Below, piece by piece: positions 17,257 through 23,034 of a stretch of 39,374 nucleotides of DNA. This DNA comes from an uncultured SAR86 cluster bacterium. GTDB taxonomy: Bacteria > Pseudomonadota > Gammaproteobacteria > Magnimaribacterales > D2472. The first letter of the stretch is position 1; each line of letters begins with the position of its first letter. The stretch spans positions 1 to 39,374 of the forward strand of contig CACECK010000007.1 of the NCBI GenBank assembly GCA_902557965.1. The letters run 5' to 3'. The notes beneath the pieces were generated by a model, which worked only from the letters and a program-made list of their open reading frames with translations, was not told the origin of the DNA and made no database searches. The translations under genes and the position numbers were made by a program.

Positions 17257-17937
17257 TTAATTGATTGAGTTAGCAATTTCTATGGCAGAGGATGCTGATA
17301 AATTACCATATAAAGTTACAACCCTTCCATTAGATATTGGCACTATATATATCATTTTATTTCCATGCTTCCAGTATCTTATTTTTTTAAGGCCAAAGTT
17401 TTTATTTTCAATGCGTAATTGAAACTTTTCATTACCATTAGAATAACCTACGTTTCCTGCTCTGCCCGCTGCATAGCCAACATTTTTTAAATCAATAGTG
17501 TTTGAATTCATGAATGAAGGGTCGTTTATAACGCTCATAATATGATCAACGAGATATTCATCTGAGTTAGAAATTATTTCTTTTGCTTCTCTGCTGCTGA
17601 CTGCTGATGCAATTTTATTGGTTGAATCAACACTAATGCTCATTCGAGAAAAATCTGCATAGTTAACAACAAATAATGTCAAAATAATTGATGCTGCTGC
17701 AGTTAATGTGTTAGAAAACCATATATTTGTAAAAATATTTTTATTCTTTTCTATCTTGAAGTCATTAATATCAGTTACTTTATTTTCATTTGCTAATGAA
17801 AGTCCTATTAAGCTATATAGTGATAGGGTTTTCTGAAGATTATTGTCTGCCTCTAGTTCTTCTAAAACAGAGTCAATGTCATTGCTGTCGAGCTCTCCAT
17901 CATAAAGAGCAGACAATCTTTCTTTTATATCACTCAT
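17257..17937 (-). CDS. rseA: Anti-sigma-E factor RseA/MucA family
   Basis: RseA holds sigma-E at the inner membrane until DegS/RseP proteolysis releases it. The 226-residue product has the cytoplasmic RseA domain (SDIKERLSALYDGELDSNDI, then a helical part to ~70), one membrane helix at about 77-95 (NTLTAAASIILTLFVVNYAD) and a periplasmic tail of about 130 residues. The last ~55 residues (KFQLRIENKN, IYIVPISNGRVVTLYGNLSA, AIEIANSIN) do not look like ordinary RseA and recall the C-terminal strand-helix of RseB/MucB. No separate rseB follows; the protease comes next. It overlaps rpoE by 8 nt. Confidence 0.83.
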   Translation of the reverse strand: MSDIKERLSALYDGELDSNDIDSVLEELEADNNLQKTLSLYSLIGLSLANENKVTDINDFKIEKNKNIFTNIWFSNTLTAAASIILTLFVVNYADFSRMSISVDSTNKIASAVSSREAKEIISNSDEYLVDHIMSVINDPSFMNSNTIDLKNVGYAAGRAGNVGYSNGNEKFQLRIENKNFGLKKIRYWKHGNKMIYIVPISNGRVVTLYGNLSASSAIEIANSIN

Positions 17938-18505
17938 AACTTGTTAACTCCTTATTTATAAAATCTACGACAGCCTCTCGCGCTCTAAATATTCTAGATC
18001 TGACAGTTCCAATTGGAGTTTCAGTGATTTTACTAATTTCCTCATAGCTCAAGCCATCATGCTCTCTTAATGTAAATGCTGTTTTTAGTGATTCTGGCAA
18101 AGTATTTATAAAATTTCTAATATCTTTCATTGATTCATCATGAATAAGACTAAGTTCTGATCCTTCATATGATCTAATTTCAATTTCACCATCCTCTATA
18201 GAAGTATTCATTCTTTGTTTTTTGTATGAGGAGCTTGCAACATAATTTTTAGCTAAATTGATTGCTATTCTATAAACCCATGTAAAGAAAGCACTATCCC
18301 CCCTAAAAGTAGAAATTTGTTGCCAAACTTTTAAAAAAGTTTGTTGTGTAAGATCCTCTGAGTCTTCTTTAGACTTTGTAAAAGAAAATAAAGATGCATA
18401 CACCCTTGGATAATATTTATTCATTAAAAAATTAAATGCTCCTTCATTACCGTTTTTAACTTTTTCAATAAGCTCGGAATCATTATTATTTGAACTTTTA
18501 CTCAT
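17930..18505 (-). CDS. rpoE: RNA polymerase sigma-E factor (extracytoplasmic stress)
   Basis: An ECF sigma factor of 191 residues that directs the envelope-stress regulon. Region 2 shows ELIEKVKNGNEGAFNFLMNK, DSEDLTQQTFLKVWQQISTF and FFTWVYRIAINLAKNYV; region 4 shows LPESLKTAFTLREHDGLSYE and a helix-turn-helix ending PIGTVRSRIFRAREAV. Co-occurrence with rseA and a Do protease identifies it as the RpoE/AlgU type rather than another ECF. A sigma-E-like promoter lies just upstream, suggesting autoregulation. Confidence 0.96.
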   Translation of the reverse strand: MSKSSNNNDSELIEKVKNGNEGAFNFLMNKYYPRVYASLFSFTKSKEDSEDLTQQTFLKVWQQISTFRGDSAFFTWVYRIAINLAKNYVASSSYKKQRMNTSIEDGEIEIRSYEGSELSLIHDESMKDIRNFINTLPESLKTAFTLREHDGLSYEEISKITETPIGTVRSRIFRAREAVVDFINKELTSYE

Positions 18506-18526
18506 AATATTATGCTTCCATTAACT

Positions 18527-18554
18527 TCAGACAAGGTATAAGGCTAAAAGTTTC
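18527..18554 (-). promoter_or_regulatory. Candidate sigma-E autoregulatory promoter of rpoE
   Basis: On the minus strand GAAACTT (18554-18548), one mismatch from the sigma-E -35 consensus GGAACTT, is followed after 16 nt by TCTGA (18531-18527), an accepted sigma-E -10 sequence. A start point near 18520 would leave about 15 nt to the rpoE ATG at 18505, including a TGGAAG ribosome site. The -35 overlaps the last codons of sdhE. Autoregulated sigma-E promoters are known in enteric and Pseudomonas relatives; here it is a pattern match only. Confidence 0.5.
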
Positions 18555-18801
18555 CTTGATCGTTAAATTTTTTTAAATTGGTTTCTATAAATTTCTCATG
18601 CATTCTATTATCTAAGGGCTCTTTCTTAAAAATGAAGTCATACAATCTTTGATCATCATAGTTTAAAATTTCATTAAAAATATCAATGTCACTTTTATTT
18701 AATTCATTTAACTTATTTTGAGAGAATTCTCGTAATAATAAGTCAATTTCTCTCATACCTCTTCTGCATTTCCAGAGTATTCTGTTTATTTCTTGATTCA
18801 T
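18544..18801 (-). CDS. sdhE: FAD assembly factor SdhE
   Basis: SdhE promotes covalent flavinylation of succinate dehydrogenase SdhA. The 85-residue protein shows the defining RGMRE motif in ILWKCRRGMREIDLLLREF, and the later helix NYDDQRLYDFIFKKEPLD. Length is normal. It is divergent from ygfZ with only 34 nt between starts, the arrangement also found in enteric bacteria. No sdh genes are in the window. Confidence 0.93.
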   Translation of the reverse strand: MNQEINRILWKCRRGMREIDLLLREFSQNKLNELNKSDIDIFNEILNYDDQRLYDFIFKKEPLDNRMHEKFIETNLKKFNDQGNF

Positions 18802-18835
18802 TAGTTAAAATATTGATTTTAATTAATAATTTTAC

Positions 18836-19627
18836 TTGAAAAATAACAATCTCAATAACTTAATTAAATTCGGGTCGCTGGAATTAGATAGCTGGTGCGT
18901 TATTGATGTTCTTGGAGAGGAAGAAAAAGTTACTGACCTTCTTCAAGGACAGGTCACTTCAGACATCAATAAAATTTCAGTTAATGAGTTTCAGTTATCA
19001 TCTATCTGTAATCATAAGGGTTTGGTGATGGCAGATTTTATTATTAATAGATCTAGCAAAGGATTTAGTTTTATAGTAAAAAATTCAATCAGCTCAACGC
19101 TTTTAAGTGAACTAGCTCCATTTGCAAAATTCAATTCAGTTACATTTGAAGAAACTAGCTCAAAAGTTATTGGAATGATATCTAATGAAAATGAAAAATT
19201 AAAAGAATTTGCTAAAAATGATCATTTCTCAACATATGTTTATATATCAAATAATGAGAGAGAATCTAATTCCTGTATTTCTATTGAAAATTGGGAAGCT
19301 GGAAACAAAATTCTCGGAAATTACTTTCTAGAATCAAATGATATTGGTAAATTCAGACCGCTTGAACTTAATTACGACAAACTAAGGGTTTCTTTTGATA
19401 AAGGCTGTTATAGAGGTCAAGAAATAGTTGCTAGAATGAAATATCTGGGCATTGATCGAAGAAGTTTTCTAACATTCATAACTACTAGTGAATATAGTGC
19501 CAATGAAAACATTAAGATTGTTGGTAAAAAAATTGAAATTGATGATAAATTGGTCTTCAATGCAATAACGAAGAAAGATTTAATTCCAGATATTCAAAAG
19601 TACCCTCAAGTTCTTAAAATTATCTAA
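18836..19627 (+). CDS. ygfZ: Folate-binding protein YgfZ (Fe-S cluster maintenance)
   Basis: YgfZ is a folate-dependent protein related to the glycine-cleavage T-protein that supports certain Fe-S enzymes and the MiaB tRNA thiomethylation step. The product of 263 residues has LLQGQVTSDI near the N-terminus and the diagnostic KGCYRGQEIVARMKYLG motif near residue 190-206, including the conserved Cys. Somewhat shorter than enteric YgfZ (about 325), mainly in the C-terminal barrel. The start is TTG at 18836 because no ATG or GTG occurs before the conserved N-terminal segment. Its stop is 2 nt from the convergent ung stop. Confidence 0.9.
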   Translation: MKNNNLNNLIKFGSLELDSWCVIDVLGEEEKVTDLLQGQVTSDINKISVNEFQLSSICNHKGLVMADFIINRSSKGFSFIVKNSISSTLLSELAPFAKFNSVTFEETSSKVIGMISNENEKLKEFAKNDHFSTYVYISNNERESNSCISIENWEAGNKILGNYFLESNDIGKFRPLELNYDKLRVSFDKGCYRGQEIVARMKYLGIDRRSFLTFITTSEYSANENIKIVGKKIEIDDKLVFNAITKKDLIPDIQKYPQVLKII

Positions 19628-19629
19628 AT

Positions 19630-20307
19630 TTACCAATTTATTTGTTTGATGTTTTTGCTTGTTAGGTACGAATTGCATTTTGAAAAATGTTTATTACCAA
19701 AAAAACTTCTATATGCAGACAATGGAGATGGGTGTGAAGACCTTAAAATTAAATTTTTATCTTCATTGATAAATTGTTCAAAAATTTTTGCATGATTCCC
19801 CCATAACATAAAAACAATATTTTCTTTAAAGCTTAAAACTTTAACTATATCGGTTATAAAATCGTTCCATCCAATTTTTGAATGAGATCCTGGAAATCCT
19901 TCTTCAACTGTAAGGGAGGAATTTAATAAAAGCACACCTTGATCTGCCCAGCATTTTAAATAACCATTTAAAGCAAATAAATTTCCAGTATCAGATTTAA
20001 TTTCGTTAAATATATTATTCAAGGAACTTGGTATTTTTTTATCTGGATCAACTGAGAAAGCCAAACCATTTGCATAACCTTTTTGAAAATATGGATCCTG
20101 TCCAAAGATAACCACTTTGGTCGATTTATAACTACAAAGTTCAAAAGCTTTAAAGATACTATCTATATCAGGTGTAATTTCTTTATTGCGCTCAAGTTCT
20201 TTGATGACATTGTTTAATGGGGTATCAAGACTATTGCCTAAAGACTCTTTTTTAAGAGCAATGGTCCAGTCAATTGGAAGTGAAGCTTGATATTTTATTT
20301 TAGTCAT
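19630..20307 (-). CDS. ung: Uracil-DNA glycosylase (family 1)
   Basis: Ung removes uracil from DNA at the start of base-excision repair. From ATG 20307 it has 225 residues; a TTG at 20316 would add three. Motifs: the water-activating loop VVIFGQDPYFQKGYANGLAFS with Asp71, LLLNSSLTVEEGFPGSHSKIGW, the uracil-Asn region FMLWGNHAKIFE, and the Leu loop SSHPSPLSAYRSFFGNKHF with the catalytic His. The family motif is GQDPYH; here the His is Phe74. All other key residues are present, so activity is expected though possibly altered. DnaA-box-like sites lie just upstream. Confidence 0.95.
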   Translation of the reverse strand: MTKIKYQASLPIDWTIALKKESLGNSLDTPLNNVIKELERNKEITPDIDSIFKAFELCSYKSTKVVIFGQDPYFQKGYANGLAFSVDPDKKIPSSLNNIFNEIKSDTGNLFALNGYLKCWADQGVLLLNSSLTVEEGFPGSHSKIGWNDFITDIVKVLSFKENIVFMLWGNHAKIFEQFINEDKNLILRSSHPSPLSAYRSFFGNKHFSKCNSYLTSKNIKQINW

Positions 20308-20702
20308 TTTTATCAATTATTTTATCCACAGAATCTGTGGATAAAGCTATGGATAACTTTATTTATACCACAACAAAGGCCATAAAATAAGGTTTTTGTA
20401 TGATCTGTATAAAAAATGTACAGTTTTGAATAAAAACACCGCATATCAATGTCTTAGCTAAAATTATGCTGCTATGTACTTTTATTTGCATTAGGCTTTA
20501 ATGCTCCCCCATTACCATGATTTTTTTCTGTTGACAAGTATTAAAATGAAAGAAAGTTTATAAAAAAACTTATTGGACAATTGTTTAAAAAAATAGCGAT
20601 ATTTTGGTTATATTTTTGGTTTTGTTCAATAAAAGTATTTACAAGTATTTATAAAATAAATAAGCAAAAAAATCTAAATTAGAATATATTGATTTATAAG
20701 TT
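20308..20702. other. AT-rich intergenic region with DnaA boxes at one end
   Basis: This 395-nt gap separates divergent ung and the ABC ATPase gene. No convincing reading frame is present. The ung-proximal end carries the DnaA-box cluster listed separately; the rest is poly-A/T-rich with TTGACA near 20533 but no well-spaced -10. A loose inverted repeat CTGTA...TACAG (near 20405-20425) has the wrong spacing for a LexA site. It may hold promoters for both flanking genes. Confidence 0.45.
20322..20356. promoter_or_regulatory. Cluster of three DnaA-box-like sites, two as a perfect inverted repeat
   Basis: TTATCCACA (20322-20330) matches the strongest E. coli-type DnaA box. Its inverted copy TGTGGATAA lies at 20336-20344; with flanks the two form a 10-bp perfect inverted repeat around a 3-nt AAT spacer. 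A third site TATGGATAA (20348-20356) differs by one base. They lie 15-50 nt upstream of the ung start, so DnaA could regulate ung; a titration site or origin element is possible but unsupported by gene context. Confidence 0.6.
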
Positions 20703-21323
20703 ATGAGCATAGTTGTTAAAAATTTATCTTATTCTTTAAGAAATAATTTATTAATTAAAGATTTATCCTTTGAAATTACAAATGGTAGTTTTGGGGTTGT
20801 TGAAGGTGTGAGTGGAATTGGAAAGACTACGCTGCTTAATTTTATTGCAGGATTAAAAGAACCTCAGTCTGGAGAGATTATTTTAAACAATAAAATCCTT
20901 TCTAATAGTGATGAGTTTATCTTACCTGAAGAAAGAAATATTGGATATGTATTTCAAGATTTCGCTTTATTCCCTCATATAAATGTTAAAAAAAATATAC
21001 TGTTTGCATCCAAAAAAAAGAATTCTGATTTTTATTCTAAAGTTACTGAAATCTTAAAGCTTAAAAGTCACTTGCAGAAAATGCCACACGAGTTATCTGG
21101 AGGGTTGATGCAAAGAGTTGCAATTTGCAGGGCGCTGATGATGGAACCAAGCCTACTTATTTTAGATGAGCCTTTTTCAAATCTAGATCAAGAAAATTCA
21201 AAGAATGTGAGAGACATCCTTAAGGAATATGTATCAGAAAAAAATATTCCGTGCCTAATTGTTAGTCATGACACTGACTTGTTTAATCAGTTTGATTCAT
21301 CAGAAAGAATTAAATTATGCTAA
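20703..21323 (+). CDS. ABC transporter ATP-binding protein (orphan)
   Basis: A 206-residue ATPase subunit. Seen: Walker A GVSGIGKTTLL, Q-loop VFQDFALFPH, signature LSGGLMQRVAICRAL, Walker B LLILDEPFSNLD and H-loop VSHDTD. The Q-loop and signature resemble importers of the polyamine/iron/thiamine group (PotA/FbpC/ThiQ type), but it lacks the C-terminal regulatory domain of those and is short like ThiQ. No permease or binding-protein gene is nearby, so the substrate is unknown. Its stop is 1 nt from the convergent glpK stop. Confidence 0.88.
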   Translation: MSIVVKNLSYSLRNNLLIKDLSFEITNGSFGVVEGVSGIGKTTLLNFIAGLKEPQSGEIILNNKILSNSDEFILPEERNIGYVFQDFALFPHINVKKNILFASKKKNSDFYSKVTEILKLKSHLQKMPHELSGGLMQRVAICRALMMEPSLLILDEPFSNLDQENSKNVRDILKEYVSEKNIPCLIVSHDTDLFNQFDSSERIKLC

Positions 21324-21324
21324 T

Positions 21325-22770
21325 TCAAGATAAGTTTATTTTAATGTAGCTTCTCCAAGCATCTAAGCTAGCATCATATACTTTTTTCAAAGAATCATCA
21401 GGATCAAAAGTTTTATTTTCTCCAACTAAGTTTATATCAGTCTCACCAGATGCAATCATAGCCACTTTACATGCCCCCAACGCAGTAGACTCTACATTCT
21501 CCGGCCTAATTATGACTTTTTGAAGCGTATCAGATAAAACTTGGCAAAAAGTTCCGTTTGCTACCATGCCTCCATCTACTAATAGCTTATTTATTTCTAT
21601 ATTATTAGTCTCTAATACATCAGTGATTTCTTTGGTTTGAAATGTAATTGAATGAAATGCAGCAGTTACAATGTCCTCAATCGAAGTATCTTGAGTAATA
21701 CCATGAAAACCCCCTCTAATGTCAGGATCCCAAAATGGTGCACCAAGTCCATTAAAGGCTGGTAAGAAAAGAACTTTATTAGAATTGCCTAGCTTACTAA
21801 GATATTTTTCACTTTCTTTTGCATCATCGAAAAATTTCATCTTATCTCTTAACCATTGGATAATATTTCCACAAGAATAAATACTTCCCTCGATTGCATA
21901 ACAGACTTCTCCATTAATCTCATATGCAACAGTAGTTAATAATCCTTCTTTGATGTGTATAGGTTTTTCCTTTGTGTTAACCATTAAAAAGCATCCTGTG
22001 CCATATGTTGACTTCATATCACCGCCACTAAAACAATTTTGTCCAACTAATGCGCTCTGTTGATCTCCGATAACTCCTTTAATTGGAATCTTATTAGCAT
22101 CATATTCAATTGTTCCAAACTCTCCATCACATGGAAGAACTGTTGGTAACATTGATGATGGGATGTCAAAAATATCTAAAAGATCCTTATCCCAACTCAT
22201 ATCATGAATATTAAATAACAAAGTTCTTGATGCATTTGTTACATCAGTGAAATGATTTTTTTCAACAGATAGTTTATAAATTAGGTATGAATCTATAGTT
22301 CCAAATGCAAGCTTACCTTCTTCTGCTTGCTCTCTCGCTCCATCTACATTATCTAAAATCCATTTTATTTTTGTGGCTGAAAAATAAGGGTCTAACACTA
22401 AGCCTGTTTTGCTCTTAATAATTTCCTCATGTCCTTCTGACTTAAGATTATCACAGTACGAACTTGTTCTTCTGTCCTGCCAAACAATTCCAGGATATAT
22501 AGGCTCCCCTGTTTCCCTAGACCAAACAATTGTTGTTTCTCGCTGATTTGTTATGCCACAGGCTTCAACTTCAGCACATTTATTTAAAACATTTTGCAAT
22601 GTCTCCTTTACCGTCACTAAAACATCATCAGGATTAAGCTCTACCCAGCCATCGTCTGGATATGACAGATCATATTCTTTTTGTGAATCGTGAATCTTTT
22701 CTAATTTACTATTAAATAGTATAGATCTTGAACTAGTAGTGCCTTGATCAATTGCCAAATAATTTTTCAT
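21325..22770 (-). CDS. glpK: Glycerol kinase
   Basis: GlpK phosphorylates glycerol to sn-glycerol 3-phosphate. The 481-residue FGGY-family kinase shows the ATP-binding N-terminus AIDQGTTSSRSILFN, the glycerol-contacting CGITNQRETTIVW and DPYFSATKIKWIL, the catalytic Asp in VIGDQQSALVGQ and STYGTGCFLMVN. These distinguish it from xylulose or gluconate kinases. It is slightly shorter than the usual ~500. A GGAGAA ribosome site precedes ATG 22770. No glpF or glpD neighbours. Confidence 0.95.
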   Translation of the reverse strand: MKNYLAIDQGTTSSRSILFNSKLEKIHDSQKEYDLSYPDDGWVELNPDDVLVTVKETLQNVLNKCAEVEACGITNQRETTIVWSRETGEPIYPGIVWQDRRTSSYCDNLKSEGHEEIIKSKTGLVLDPYFSATKIKWILDNVDGAREQAEEGKLAFGTIDSYLIYKLSVEKNHFTDVTNASRTLLFNIHDMSWDKDLLDIFDIPSSMLPTVLPCDGEFGTIEYDANKIPIKGVIGDQQSALVGQNCFSGGDMKSTYGTGCFLMVNTKEKPIHIKEGLLTTVAYEINGEVCYAIEGSIYSCGNIIQWLRDKMKFFDDAKESEKYLSKLGNSNKVLFLPAFNGLGAPFWDPDIRGGFHGITQDTSIEDIVTAAFHSITFQTKEITDVLETNNIEINKLLVDGGMVANGTFCQVLSDTLQKVIIRPENVESTALGACKVAMIASGETDINLVGENKTFDPDDSLKKVYDASLDAWRSYIKINLS

Positions 22771-22791
22771 ATATCTTCTCCATATTCATAA

Positions 22792-22921
22792 TTATCCACA
22801 ATTTATGCACTGATTTCCAACAGAAAAAAAACACCATATATACACTATATAGTGGATAAAACGTAAATAGTCACAATATATTGTGTTTTTTACTTGATTC
22901 TTTGTCCACAATTAGTATATT
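22792..22921 (+). promoter_or_regulatory. nrdAB promoter region with DnaA-box-like sites
   Basis: A perfect TTATCCACA lies at 22792-22800, a one-mismatch inverted site AGTGGATAA at 22851-22859 overlaps the first NrdR palindrome, and TTGTCCACA (one mismatch) is at 22902-22910. A candidate promoter is TTGATT (22894-22899), 16-nt spacer, TATATT (22916-22921), giving a leader of about 105 nt before nrdA. The NrdR boxes lie just upstream of the -35, and the last DnaA site is in the spacer. DnaA control of nrdAB is known in E. coli. Confidence 0.5.
22843..22886. promoter_or_regulatory. NrdR-box pair upstream of nrdA
   Basis: The 16-mer at 22871-22886 (TCACAATATATTGTGT) matches 15 of 16 positions of the NrdR consensus acaCwAtATaTwgtgt. 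A second perfect palindrome, CACTATATAGTG at 22843-22854, is centred exactly 30 bp upstream, close to the three-turn spacing typical of paired NrdR boxes, but it is 2 bp shorter than canonical. NrdR is the ATP-cone repressor of ribonucleotide reductase genes. Confidence 0.65.
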
Positions 22922-23034
22922 AGTGTGTAGGAGAAAAAAGTTACAGTTACTGCAGACACACTTATATTTTTCCCGAAGAAATTAAATATAGAGAAAACTC
23001 AAGAAAGTTAAGATATTGGTGGGCAAAAAATAAC

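Noticed and set aside
17020-17268. Plus-strand open frame across the protease N-terminus.
   Set aside because: It is a shadow of the minus-strand signal peptide region, with no coding features of its own.
20400-20430. LexA operator upstream of the ABC ATPase gene (CTGT...ACAG).
   Set aside because: The half-sites are 11 nt apart instead of 8, and the core does not match the SOS-box consensus.
20322-20702. Chromosomal replication origin.
   Set aside because: Only three boxes are present, no dnaA/dnaN/gid/rpmH neighbours, and genes on both sides run mainly on the same strand.
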